From Tretioscincus oriximinensis (taxonomy: Eukaryota; Chordata; Lepidosauria; Squamata; Gymnophthalmidae): DNA of 64,000 nt. Below, in pieces: positions 11,471-22,153 of the stretch (positions are counted from its first letter, which is position 1; every line of letters begins with the position of its first letter). The DNA lies in NCBI GenBank assembly GCA_022410635.1, contig JAJVDF010000193.1:1345551-1409550 (forward strand), read 5' to 3'. Under the pieces are notes generated by a model. It saw only the letters and a program-made list of their open reading frames with translations, searched no databases and was not told where the DNA came from. A program made the position numbers and the translations under genes.

Positions 11471-12250
11471 GATTAGCTGGATTATCAGTTTACCGGGGAA
11501 ATCAGTTGTCAAACCATTACAGTATATAAGGTTACTGCAGAAAGACTATGATTTGTGGATTGTTCTGATCAGGGCTTTTTTTGTGGCGGAACGCGCCAGA
11601 ACGCAGTACCGGCACCTTTTATTTAGGCGGGCAGGGCCGCCCCCGCCCCGCCCCCCTAAATAAAAGGTGCCGGTACTGCGGAGTTTAGGCGGGCAGGGGG
11701 GGCGGGGGGGCGGGGGGGCTGGCTAACACCGCCCCCCGCTAACACCGTGCCCCCACGCCCCCCCGGTACTAACCGGGGGGGCGGGTTAGTAGTGCCCACC
11801 TCCCCCACGGTACTAACACCGCCGCCCCCTCGCCGGCATTAGTACCGTCACCTTTTTTTGTGGAAAAAAAGCACTGGTTCTGATGAGGAACTATGAGGGT
11901 GAGAAGTTAATCAATCTGATATTGACAGCAATCTATCCAACAGCATTTTGGAGGAATTCTAATGTACATCCTTTTGACAACTGGGAAACAAAATGGCTGA
12001 CAGGAGGATATGTCACCAGCTTGTAAAATCTCACACTTCAGGAGCTGACAGAATAACAAAACTCAGAATATACTGTAAAGATATAAATGAGGCACATTAA
12101 AATGTATAAACTTGGTCAATAAGAGAATCAGGGAATTCCAGAATAAACAAGTGATGTGCACATACAATCTCACATTTTTGCAAAATCTGCAAACTGTTAT
12201 CAAGTCATGGAATGGGACCTGATTGCTCTTACCACTACCATACAATATCA
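11471..12250. repeat. Old unnamed interspersed repeat, copy 1, split by a hAT element
   Basis: This stretch aligns with 56925-57290 in several blocks. They include TTTGTGGAT, TATCCAACAGCATTT / TATCCAATAGCATTT, AACAAAATGGCTGA, AGGAGCTGACA and AATAAA..GTG.TACAATCT. The alignment is interrupted exactly by the hAT element at 11570-11876. The family is unknown to me and neither copy has a clear coding frame. It is old, since the copies are well diverged. Confidence 0.6.
11570..11876. mobile_element. Non-autonomous hAT element, GC-rich, with 8-bp TSD
   Basis: Ends CAGGGCTTTTTTTGTGG and GTGGAAAAAAAGCACTG form hAT-like inverted repeats. GTTCTGAT is duplicated exactly on both sides (11562-11569 and 11877-11884). 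An 8-bp duplication with CAG...CTG ends is diagnostic of hAT. The interior is very G/C-rich and itself self-complementary (AAAGGTGCCGGTACTGCG and its reverse partner). It has no transposase. The related sequence at 56985 lacks the insert, confirming the boundaries. Confidence 0.85.
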
Positions 12251-12604
12251 TAGGGACAGAATTTTATCTTGGAGAGGGGAAGGAACATGGATTTTACTGT
12301 ATTTGAATGTTAACCCATTCACCATATGAAGAATGTCAGAACAGTTTTGTACCCAAGCATTGGCTGACCATTTCTTCAACCAACTCTAGCTATAAGAACT
12401 TAATGGATTACACATTATCTACACAAATTTAACTTCTGTTTTTGCAAGTTGCTTTTTGGGTTAACTGTTGTAATGTTAAATACAAATTGATGTAGAAACT
12501 AGAAAGCTTACTGAACAACACGATGGCGTAGTGGACAGAAAAAAACAGAGTAGGAAAGTAGATTTTATAATGTATGCAAAATTGATTACACTGTGAATAT
12601 ATAT
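12251..12604. other. Intergenic DNA, no feature recognised
   Basis: Unique-looking AT-rich sequence with nothing recognised. Confidence 0.4.
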
Positions 12605-12815
12605 AAATGAATGGATAGCTTTAAGAAAGCATTAGACAGATTCATGGAGGCAAAGTACAATATATCAGTGGCTATTAGAATGGTTTCCTAGCTACTGCTT
12701 CGAGATTGAAGAGATAAGCAGAATGTCTGTACTGCAGGGAATGGAGTGCAGGTGACTATGTGAGAAAGAATACTGGACTATTGTGGCCTGATCTAACAGC
12801 ACTCCTTGTGTCATG
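12605..12815 (+). mobile_element. Older CR1-type LINE 3' end
   Basis: The order GATAGCTTTAAGAAAGCATT, AGACAGATTCATGGAGGCAA, a TATCAGTGGCTATTAG block, then AGAATACTGGACTA and GTGGCCTGATCTAACAG follows the 3' UTR of sauropsid CR1/L3-like elements. It is more diverged than the minus-strand CR1 that follows at once. Confidence 0.65.
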
Positions 12816-12825
12816 TATAATTAGT

Positions 12826-13545
12826 AAGAACATAAGTAAGATGGGCTCTGGCCCACACTGGATTGGGCCAGAGCCCATCTAGTCCAGGATTCTGTCTCAT
12901 ACAGAGACCCACCAGATGCACCTGGGCAGTCTGAAAAAGAGAAAAGCAAAATATGCACCTGTTCATGACTGCCCGCAAATGGTATTTCAGGAGTCCTAAC
13001 TGTCGCTCCAACCTGGAGGCAACATCCAGACATTCATCCTAGTATCCATTTATTGTTGACCATGAACCTGTCTAGTCTTGTCTTGAAGCTATCCAAGCTG
13101 TTAGCTACCCACCACCTTTTCAGGAAGTATATTCCACAGGCCAACAACTCTTTGGGTCAAAAAATACTTTCCTTTGTCTGTTCTCACTTTTCTGCCCATC
13201 AGTTTCAAGGAGTGCCCTCTGGTCCTGGTGTTGTGTGATACAGAAAACATTTTTTCTCTATTCACCCTATCCATCCCTTGCATGATTTTGTATACTTCAA
13301 TCAGATCACCTCTCAAACGTCACCTTTTGAGACTGAAGAGGCCCAGACGTTGCAGCCTGGCTTCATAAGGGAGGTGCTCCAGACCCTTGATCATTCTTGT
13401 TGCCCTTTTCTGCACCTTCTCTAGTTCCACAATATCCCTCTTGAGATGTTGTGACCAGAATTGAACACAGTATTCCAAATGTGGCCTCACCAAAGATTTA
13501 TAAAGAGGCAAAACAATATTTACTGACTTGTTTTTGATTCCTTTC
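12826..13545 (-). mobile_element. CR1 LINE, 3' part, interrupted by a solo LTR
   Basis: It holds the CR1 3' UTR (AACATAAG repeats, CCCACCAGATGCACCTGGGC) and the C-terminal ORF2 end. Minus frames read PLYKSLVRPHLEYCVQFWS, VQKRATRMI, then NTRTRGHSLKLMG and VVGLWNILPEKV. The element breaks at CCTTTC (13540-13545) and resumes at 14240, past a solo LTR. The 3' UTR carries an abnormal perfect hairpin at 12840-12879, described in the findings. Confidence 0.85.
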
Positions 13546-14239
13546 TAACGGGGGCTTGCTTACCACGTTATAAGGTGTCTGCAGATCAGAGGCAGCTGAA
13601 TCATCAGGATACGGACACGTGTAGAATCTGACTCCCATCAAGAACTCACACAGAGGCCATAAATTTAGATCATGAGGCAAGATAAAGGAGGCCCACGTGG
13701 GTCATGGAACCTCCTGAGCACCTCTGTGCACTGGTTTTTATTGACATCAAATCAGAAGGCGTGTACAAGAAAAGTGATGTCAGAGAATGGGAGTTCCGAA
13801 GGTGTGGTTTCGGCGGACCGGAGGTGAGCCCAGGTTGTGACTCCTGTGTGACGTTTCTCCCTCCTCCCAAGGGGGCGCAGCCTGTGTCAGGAAACTCCAA
13901 ATATGGGTATGGTTTGGGTGATACAAGATTGATCCCTGTAGCTTCCAGGACCTGTGACCGGTCTTTCACCCCATGGAGAAGGGCGGACAAAGAATTTCCT
14001 CTGGGCTTTCAGGCAATTGACTAATGCCATTAAGCTAGGGCTCTAGAGATGGGTGCAGGTAAACGTACTAAATGGGTGTTGCTTCAGGGCAGGAAGAGAG
14101 ATTAGCTTCCTTGCATATGCTGGGAATTTCCCCAAAATTTGCAAACAAGAGGCCTGGGATTCTGGGGACCAATTCTTGTATATTTTATATCAATATATTA
14201 ATGCCAATTAATATATATCACTAATGGCGAATCCCAACA
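13546..14239 (-). mobile_element. Solo LTR of an endogenous retrovirus, 694 bp
   Basis: The insert interrupts a CR1 copy cleanly. CCTTTC is present on both sides (13540-13545 and 14240-14245), a 6-bp target duplication. Read on the minus strand it starts TGTTGGGATTCGCC and ends GCCCCCGTTA. An AATAAA lies at 13737-13742, about 190 bp before the end, which fits U3-R-U5 order. There is no interior. A solo LTR arises by recombination between the two LTRs of a provirus. The last base pair is TA instead of CA, so the end is either mutated or family-specific. Confidence 0.7.
13737..13742 (-). promoter_or_regulatory. Polyadenylation signal in the solo LTR
   Basis: AATAAA on the minus strand, placed as expected near the R region of the LTR. 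Confidence 0.5.
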
Positions 14240-14245
14240 CCTTTC

Positions 14246-14337
14246 CTAATTATCCCCAACATGGAATTTGCCTTTTTTGCTGCTGCTGCACACTGGGTTG
14301 ACATCTTCATTAAATTGTCCACCAACACCCCATGATC
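14246..14337 (-). mobile_element. CR1 LINE, continuation beyond the solo LTR
   Basis: The sequence continues the CR1 that stops at 13545: TTATCCCCAACATGGAATTTGCC, then T6 and GCT repeats and ACACTGGGTTGACATCTTCA. It matches 5235-5335 of the other CR1. It ends at about 14337, the 5' truncation point. Confidence 0.8.
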
Positions 14338-14958
14338 TACAAAACAGAATATACAATATAGAACCGGATCACACCTTATGGGGGGCAAATCCTGGATTAG
14401 GTAGCTTGCATATGTATTCCCCCAGTTATCCAGTGGTTAACTGTCAAGGCCCTGTGGTTTCTTTTTAAAAAAATGTTACATTTTGTCCACCTATAGTTGA
14501 TTTTGCACCTTTCCTTTTTTACATTACAACCTTTTAGTTCTTTTCTAACAATTACAGCATTTCAGCCTGTCAATCTGAGATCCAAGTTTAAAATATTTAT
14601 TTCAGCTCTTAGGAGATTTTGAGCATAACAGGACTGCACTTAAATCTAAGATTCTGGAGAAAAATGGGCTGGTGGGGAAAATAATTTTTTCTTTCATGTC
14701 ATGCAAGCAAAGTATTGTCAGAATACTGTACATTTTTAGGCCACTCTAAAAAACATTTCAAAAAACCCTGTGAGATATAAAAACCTGTGTGGTGGTAGAT
14801 AGTAGCCTGGATAGCTTTAACTGAGGACTAGACAAGTTCATGGACTAATTACCGTGGCCATGAATTGGTTCAAACTTTTTTTTAAAGCTGCATTTCATTG
14901 TAAAGAATTCCAAAATCTAAATACTGTAGGTGTGTTAAAATAAGGAAAAATCTGTCTT
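14338..14958. other. Intergenic DNA with a possible CR1 scrap
   Basis: About 14808-14850 reads like CR1 3' UTR (TGGATAGCTTTAACTGAGG, ACAAGTTCATGGA). The rest is unassigned and T-rich. Confidence 0.4.
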
Positions 14959-15140
14959 GGGCCCTGTCCCCACTGAGCCTTCTTCTTGGCTATATCTCAG
15001 AATAGGAATATGCCATCTACATGCCAGTGTAGGCTATGGCAGGCCCCGAATGGGGCCTGCCACAGCCTACACTGGCATGTGGATGACCAAGCTCTGTACT
15101 GAGATATAGCCCAGAATAAGGCCCAGTGGGGACAGGCCCT
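14959..15140. mobile_element. Foldback MITE with GGGCCTGTCCCC ends
   Basis: An imperfect palindrome of about 182 bp with ends GGGCCCTGTCCCCACTG and CAGTGGGGACAGGCCC. The inner arms read CATGCCAGTGTAGGCTATGG and its partner, and meet at GGCCCCGAATGGGGCC. TTG flanks both sides, a possible 3-bp duplication, but the ends are ambiguous by a base or two. The superfamily is undecided (PIF/Harbinger would fit a 3-bp site). Confidence 0.65.
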
Positions 15141-16051
15141 TGGTTTAATCACTTTGTCTCTCCATCTAGATGCATAGAGAAAAGAAGACGTGATACAACC
15201 GATATGAGATCTTGCTTTGACTCTGTTGCAGACCAAAAACTGCTAACTTGAAATACCATTTCTGATTCACGGCAGTCAGCCTGTGACAGAAATTTCCCTT
15301 CCAGCCACATTCCAGGCGTATAGTATGTATGTACACTTCCTTTGCTAGCCTTGAGCCCCCCACTCCTTATCCTATGAATGGACTTTAAACACTTCTGAGA
15401 CATTGACATACAAATGTTGTGACTTAGACCCAATTTGACCTCCCATAGCCTCAACTTGCCCGATAATATTGTTGGCTGTCTTTTGAGCACTTTGTAATAG
15501 TTATTGCAAAAACCAAAATACTTCAATATTCATTAGGTTTGAGTTTTCTTAGGTTTCTTATTTTCACTCATTTTCAACAGAGATGCAATTTCTGGGGAAA
15601 TTACATGGTGGGATGGGAGAGTAGTATTTACGGCAGCTCACCCAGTTGCAGTCTGTCCTTTGAGATTGTTGCAGATTACAATAAGGCATCAGTGTTCTTG
15701 AGTAATCTATCCAAGGTCAAGAAGTTTTGCAACTTGGTAACAGGAGACTAGGAATGCTTAAATACAAGCTAGCAGAAAGTGTCACAAGTGACGCTTGTTA
15801 TGAAAATTAATCTGTCTACCTGTGGTCTAGGGAAAATGCCTTGAGCAACATAAACTATTCCTTTGAAAAGCATAGCAGTGATACAGCAGACAATCTGAGA
15901 CCTTAGCTTGAACCTTGAAACCAGCTTGTCTCGATAAATGTTGCTGTTCAGTTCTGCTACTGCTCTAGAAGAGAGTGTGACAATTTCCATTTATCTCTGT
16001 GTCTGCAGGGGAAAATACAATTTGAAAATATTCAGAAAACATGGGAATAAA
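15141..16051. other. Intergenic DNA, no feature recognised
   Basis: A 125-codon minus frame at 15149-15526 has no recognisable domain and overlaps other short frames. No repeat recognised. Confidence 0.4.
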
Positions 16052-16362
16052 GCAAATAATAATAAGAAGAACTGGGTCCTTATACCCCACTTTTCTTACC
16101 TTTCAAAGGGACTCAAAGCGGCTTACAAGGCTATTTTGCCCAAAGGCTTACATTCTATCTTCCCCACCAGGCTGTGGTGGTTCCCATGTATCTACTTGCA
16201 GTCAGTTGCAATTTCTTGCAATTCATGCTTTCGAATAGCTGGGTTGGCTAGAGCTACAGGCTAGTGGAAGGTACTCACCCCTCCCCATGTCCGACACAGG
16301 GCTTTGAAACCTGATCTCCCAGATGAGAGACGGATTCCTTAGTGACTGAGCTATCCGTGACT
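16052..16362 (-). mobile_element. tRNA-derived SINE, second family, copy 1
   Basis: On the minus strand a tRNA-like head reads TAGCTCAGTCACTAAGG (A box, 16337-16353), then TCTCATCTGGGAG and GGTTTCAAAGC (B box, 16301-16311). A 200-bp body follows, ending in a TTCTTCTTATTATT tail at the left. Copies lie at 45513 (minus), 49195 (plus) and 62695 (minus). This family differs from the Sauria-type SINEs. Confidence 0.75.
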
Positions 16363-17033
16363 GAAAGCTGATGGATGGATGCTGATGGATGAAAATGTTT
16401 TATATGAATTTATATTGTGTTCTGATTGTGTCAGCTGCTATGACTTGTTCTGAAGTATGTGCATATGCATGAACATTTAGAAATAACCAGATAAACAGCA
16501 ACTGCCACTCATATTCATCAGTACTCTTGTCAGTGAACATTTGGGCTGAGATCTTTGGGGAATGAAATCTGTTAGTATCATAGCATTATTCATTAAAAAA
16601 TGGCAGTTTTGTAAGTTAATTAACAATGTTCTGGATTCATTGGCTTGTCAATCTTCTCTTAAAGTATTCAATGCTATAATCAACTGACAAGTGTCATTTA
16701 AACCATTTCCTTCATGTCTCTTTAAGATAGTAGTAGTCAGTGCAGTGATGGAAATATAAGCTGTTTCTGTACTGACTTCTGGTGCAGTCTAGGAAAGTGT
16801 TTAAGGGGTCATGGTGAGCAGTAAAAACTTCATCCATCAGAATATGTCTGCATAGAACAAAATAGAGAATAGAGAGTCCAGATTGTCTCTGTCCCACTCT
16901 ACCTCAACATATGGTCTACTACTGGACTGATGAGGCACTCTTTGGTTCCCAAGGAAGTGGAGCTGAAGTGATACCAAAAATAGTGTACCAATAAAAAACA
17001 AGCTCTCCTGGAAGCTTTGAAGGTCAACACTGA
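16363..17033. other. Intergenic DNA, no feature recognised
   Basis: A short duplicated GCTGATGGATG motif occurs near 16370-16395. Nothing else recognised. Confidence 0.4.
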
Positions 17034-17270
17034 GAGTCAGTTTGGTGTAGTGGTTGGATTGTTGGACTCTTGTCTGGTAGTCTTCCAGTATGATTTCCCA
17101 CTTCTCCATGAAAACCAGCTGGATGACCTTAGGCCAGTGACGCTTTTTTAGAACTCTCTCAGCCCCACCTACTTCACAGGGTGTCTACTGTGGAGAAATC
17201 AACAAAAGCTATCTGCACCACCCTTTTGTTGGCCACCCTGAGACCTTCAGGTACAGGGCAGAATAGAAGT
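17034..17270 (+). mobile_element. Sauria-type tRNA SINE, copy 2
   Basis: The order is GTTTGGTGTAGTGGTTGGAT (A-box region), a mutated B box, GATGACCTTAGGCCAGTGAC, CTCTCAGCCCCACCTACTTC and an L2-like tail GGCCACCCTGAGACCTTCAG. It runs into an (AAAG)n tract, probably expanded from its A-rich tail. Confidence 0.8.
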
Positions 17271-17273
17271 ACA

Positions 17274-17341
<68 letters not shown>

Positions 17342-17344
17342 AAA
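17271..17344 (+). repeat. (AAAG)n microsatellite at SINE tail
   Basis: About 18 units of AAAG directly follow the SINE tail, a common place for microsatellite birth. Confidence 0.95.
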
Positions 17345-17871
17345 ATGAGTGCTGATGCTGGCCCAGACTTTGATGTAGTGACCAGATGTGATATGGAATG
17401 GAATGAGACACTTGAAAAGTGATCATTCTGTCTCAATCAAGAGACAACTCATGCCAGAGTGGGGCATATTGAATATCCTTGAACCAAAACATCTGCCTCT
17501 ATTTCAGAATCTGTGAGGGAAATGCAAAAACGGTCATAGAGTTCCATTGCCCTTAATAATTACGTATCTGCATCTCATGATGCTGACTACCTCCACTTAA
17601 ATTTTTCAGTCCATATCATATCTCACTAAAAAATACAGATTCGGTGTATTCTTTGTAATCTGTTAATTGAAAAACATTTTATAAGGCCACATCATAAAAC
17701 AGCTGCACCTTTCTATTTAATTTTTTTATTCCAAAACATCAAATTTTTGTTTTTGGTTGCTTTTATGCAAGTTAAATCCCTTTACTGTCCATGCACATGA
17801 GAAAATATGCATTTGTTTTGTAAGAAACCAGAAAATGAATATCTGTACAGGGTTGCAGGGTAGGGGAAAGA
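17345..17871. other. Intergenic DNA, no feature recognised
   Basis: Unique-looking sequence, AT-rich after 17600. Confidence 0.4.
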
Positions 17872-18205
17872 TTAGAACATAAACCCATCTAGTCCAGCAT
17901 TCTGTCTCACACAAAGGCCCACCAATTGCACCTGGGCACTCTGAACAGAAGGCGGCAAAATATACACCTGTTCTTGACTCCTTGCAAATGGTGTTTCAGT
18001 AATCCTGCCTATTGCTCCATCCCAGAGGCAGCATCCAGACATCTATCCTAGTAGTCATTTATACCTTTGGTGTCCATAAACACGTCTAATCCCATCTTGA
18101 AGTTATCCAGGTGTTAACTGCCATCACCTCTTCTGGAAGTAAATTCCCCAGGCCGATGACCCTCTGGGTGAAAAAATATTTTCCTTTGTCTGTTCTCTTA
18201 CATTT
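17872..18205 (-). mobile_element. CR1 LINE 3' end
   Basis: The 3' UTR (CCCATCTAGTCCAGCATTCT, CCACCAATTGCACCTGGGC) joins the ORF2 end as in the other copies. The 5' truncation is near 18205, after TTTCCTTTGTCTGTTCTC. The terminal ACATAAG octamers are reduced to one. Confidence 0.8.
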
Positions 18206-19604
18206 TTAATTTGTCCATCTCCTATCACCATGCCACCGATAAAATATCACCCACTCTTCCACTTTCAGAGGTAAATATACTTGAAAAACACAGAGTTAAT
18301 TTTTTCATATTTTTTTGAATTCTTGAGGTCTTTTCTCCCGTGGTTGAATGAATGCATATAAATGCTACTTCAAAGACAACATTTATTCATGACTAATTTC
18401 CCATAACGTGATTCTGCTTTAGGAAACAAGCTAGTCTGAAGGGTCTCTTGGAAAGCTTCCTCTATAAATCATTCCCTTGAAGTGATTTTTAACTAATACT
18501 TTTTACTAGCGATAAATGAGTAGATATTCTAAACTCAATTCCACAGCCATGGTCTTTCCCCACCCCCTCCCCCTTTTTTCCCTTTCTGACAGCTCTCATT
18601 TCCAAGCAGAGAACCACAGGCTATATTTATTTACAATTCTCAGCACCAATCTATTTCCAACAGTTGACAATGGAGGCTAACATCCTATTTAATGAAAATT
18701 TTCATGGCATAGTTTCTTTTCACTTTACCTTAACCAATCGCCTTCTTGGATGCTATGTTTGTTACTGGTTTCTGATGCACACAGATTTATTAATTAAACC
18801 TATGTAGGCTGCTCCCAGGCTGAGTATTTTTAACACTATTATTGGATGCTTAGGGTGGGATGACTAGGTTGCAATGACACCACAGAAGCACAAGAAAGAC
18901 TCAAGATATCACTAAGAAATGCTATATCTTTAGGGCAGGAAAATAATTCTGGGAGCATGCAGGTATCAGAAGCCCCCACACATGCATGAAGATCAAAATG
19001 CCAGTGCCAATTCTGCACTTTCAGGTATTTTGTACCTGCAAAGTAGCTGGCTATGCATAATGGGATATCACACAAATGGACAGTAGACTAAGGTCATAAT
19101 CTTGCAGTACATGTATTTCTACCCAACAATCATTGCATGCTTTTTAGCTGATGTCTGGATGCATCCAAAGACAGAAAAATAAAATGGGGGAGAGATTACA
19201 TTTTGGAGCATCTTGGCATCAAAAATACAGACCGAATTACTTGGAAGGCAGAATTTTTGCTTATTCATATGCTGAGGCTCCAAAGAGAACAGCTTGTTAA
19301 AAGTTACTTCTATTACGGGCAAAATATATCTGTTTTGTAGGGATGGGAGAAACCGAGCACAGGAGCTCATCAAAACAAAAGTCTATTCTCTTCAAGGAAA
19401 TCTATTCTCTTCCAAGTTCTGCTTCTTTAATTCTTATCCCAAATTTTGCACAGGTATACATATCTTGAGGAAGTACACAACTTTTAAAAAGCATCAAAAA
19501 TATGGGCTCCATGTGTTGGAGGGTAGGCTTATTCCATAGTTCTGAAGACAAATTCATCTATGACATAGCAAATTTTAATTACGACATTTTATTTTATTAA
19601 TTTT
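18206..19604. other. Intergenic DNA, no feature recognised
   Basis: A C-rich run occurs at 18555-18580. Frames of up to 84 codons are unrecognised. No mobile element seen. Confidence 0.4.
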
Positions 19605-20478
19605 ACTAGCGGAGAGAGCCCAAAACTTGGCCCAAGAGTTTCAAGGGTTCATGGGCCAAATATTTGTTGTTCCTCCTCCACCACCTCCTCCCCCCTTCCT
19701 CCCCTCTCCCTCCCTCCTCCCTCCTCCCCTCTCCTTTCCCCTTATCCTTCTCCTCTTTACCCAGCAAACAAAGGCTCTAAGGCACACAGAGCCAACACTG
19801 CTCCCAGCTGGACCTCAGTGGGCCATCCATCAGGTGAGGAGAGGGAGAGGGGCAGGGGGGAAGAAGTGGGGCAAAAGAAGCAGGGGAGTGGGTAAAACCC
19901 AAGAGCAGCTCCTGGAGGAGAAAAGAGGGAGGCTGCAGCCTGAGCTCGATATCAGAAATGAGCTCAGGCTATAACCTGCCTTCCCCCATCCACCAGGTAG
20001 CCGCACAATTCCCACAGCCTCCTCAAGCTGTTTCCTTGGAATCCTGGCTGGGGGTGATGCTAAAAACTCTGCCACAAAAGTAAGGAAGAGGAACCCTAGC
20101 AGATGGTTGGCAGAGCAGCGGCAACAGGTGGTGGTGGACAGTGGGCACGGGGATGGATACGAGCTGCCATTGCTGGCAACTGAATGTGGCAGAGGCACCT
20201 GTCACATTTTCTCAGTTGCCACCATTAGCAAAGGTTCTGTCCCCACCTTTGCCTTTTTCGCTTTTGCCCCTTCCTCTGTGTGGGTTGCTGTGCCCAGATG
20301 GCTTTGAGTGAGCAAGCAGCTGCAGGCAGTCAAGAGATGCTGCCATTTTCACTCCATGTCCCAAGGGGGGAGGATGTCCCTCATTGGTCCAGAAAGGTGG
20401 CAATCGCCTGCCCGAATGGGTTCCCGTACAGTGACGTCACCATGGGTTCCCGTGTACTTCTCTCAATTAGGATTTTAG
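19605..20478. repeat. GC-rich block, possible unclassified insertion
   Basis: Base composition changes sharply from AT-rich to GC-rich between TTTACTAGC (about 19604) and GGATTTTAGATTA (about 20478). A CCT-rich pyrimidine run lies at 19675-19755. The right end (CCCGTGTACTTCTCTC...) resembles 61797-61860 read in reverse, which suggests a mobile element end. Two frames of 115 and 122 codons are proline- or serine-rich and look non-functional. A promoter-like CpG region is an alternative. Confidence 0.35.
20432..20439. promoter_or_regulatory. Full CRE palindrome
   Basis: TGACGTCA is the consensus cyclic-AMP response element. It lies between two copies of GGGTTCCCGT. Binding is inferred from the motif only. 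Confidence 0.3.
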
Positions 20479-21930
20479 ATTAACACAATGCTGCAAAAAC
20501 GAACAACCATTAATAAACAAAAATATTACAACCCTTCTCATGTCTATTCTAAATTGAATATAAAGTCAAGTACATACAGGTAAACACAGATAAGAGGAAG
20601 CAAATGCAGGTAAATAAATATGGTTAGGTTTATCTTCTTTCAACATTTCTCCCTAATGATGCATATGAAAACTTTTCAACTGTTGGACAACGTTGCTTTG
20701 ATAGAGCAAAGATCATGGAGGCGCTAGCGTTCACTCAGCATCCCATCATGGAAATCATGCAACAAGAATACATTCACAATATATATATATTCACCAATAT
20801 ACATTCACAAGAATATATTCACATTCACCTTCATAATAACTGAACACCACATATAATTGCCACCCAGTAAGTCCTTGTTTGTAGGCATTCACATCACATA
20901 GGTATAGTGATCTGTCCAGATATTACCCCTATCATGCCATATTGTTGTTTCTTCTTATAGCTCCTTAGAAACTCAAAAGAAACAGGTAGGCAGCACGAGC
21001 TTTTGCATNCATGTTCACTTCTTCAGATGCTGTTGTTTCTTGCTATTTATGCAAGATGAATTGGAATCCTGTACCACACCAGACCAGTATGTTGCTTTAG
21101 TGTAAAGGTCCCACATTTTTATTGATGAACAATACCATATTTGTTTAGTTCCAACCATTTTCTTTCATATAGTCTTCCCAAATGATTTATGTGGATCTAA
21201 TTCATTTTATTTTATTTTGAATTGCAAAAGAAACAAAGGTATATTAACATCTATACATCTATATATCAATACCTATACATCAATACCTATACATCAACAT
21301 ATGAGAACAAAAACAAAAAACACATTCCCCATCCTATGCAGGTAACAGTTTAAGAAAAAGTATTTACATCCAGCTTTGGATCATGAAAATAAACGTACCT
21401 CATTCTTGAAACCACAGAGACTAATCAATTCTTGTATTTAAATATTATATCAGTTTTTCCATCTCTCATATTTTTTTCCATATTTCAAGGTTATATCATG
21501 AAAACTTAAATCTACTTTGTCTAGGATCTAATTCCTAGTTGTTCCCCATTGAATTAACAAGGAATGAGTTTTGGGCATTGTTCCTTTAATTTAAAGTAGT
21601 AGTACTGTTTTTTTAAAATCCTGTGAAGGAGTGGATAACTGACTGGCTGCTTAAGATCACACTTATTTAAATTTTCTAAAATTGCATTACAATGAAGCCA
21701 GTTGGTTCCCAATATGGTTAATGTGTCTCTAAGTTATATTTTACTTGAGCCATTGTACCATTACTGTTTCTTATTGTTATGTGTCCTGGGGGTTCCAATT
21801 TATTCCGTATTTTATTAGGAGTGAATTAGGATGATGGGGGAAGTAATCATAACGTAGCCAGTGCTGAAATGGAAGGGAACAATTTCTTTTGCCAGGTGAT
21901 CCAAACTATTAATTTGTCTTTTAAAATAGG
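20479..21930. other. Intergenic DNA with short tandem repeats
   Basis: Tandem CAATACCTATACAT units lie at about 21267-21300 and ATTCACA-type repeats at 20775-20835. Around 20990-21045, GCACGAGCTTTTGCAT and CTTCTTCAGATGC recall the terminal part of a widespread sauropsid foldback repeat, not proven. The rest is unassigned. Confidence 0.4.
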
Positions 21931-21938
21931 ATTTAGTA

Positions 21939-22145
21939 TAGGCTGATCAGATGATCCCTTTTGGGGGGGTTGAAAACAGGGTTTTGGGGTGCCTCCCAGT
22001 TTTTTCTGAGGAAAACTTTTTCCCCCAAAATTTTTTTTGAAAATTATTTTGTTTTTTAATTTTTTTTCCTCAGAAAAAACTGGGAGACACCCCCAAAATG
22101 GGTTTTCAACACACACCCCAAAAATGGGGTCATCTGGTCAGCCTA
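21939..22145. mobile_element. Foldback hAT-like MITE, copy 2, with 8-bp TSD
   Basis: The ends TAGGCTGATCAGATGATCCC and GGGGTCATCTGGTCAGCCTA form long inverted arms around a T-rich loop, 207 bp in all. ATTTAGTA flanks it exactly on both sides (21931-21938 and 22146-22153). An 8-bp duplication supports hAT-type transposition. It has no coding capacity. Confidence 0.8.
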
Positions 22146-22153
22146 ATTTAGTA

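Noticed and set aside
15149..15526. 125-codon minus frame
   Set aside because: No recognisable domain and a second overlapping frame. Expected by chance in 64 kb.
16301..16353. Minus-strand tRNA-like sequence as a real tRNA gene
   Set aside because: A and B boxes are present but the acceptor stem and anticodon arm do not fold as a tRNA, and the same sequence heads other SINE copies.
19627..19974. Proline-rich 115-codon frame
   Set aside because: The PPPPPP run is the CCT microsatellite, and the rest has no domain or splice context.
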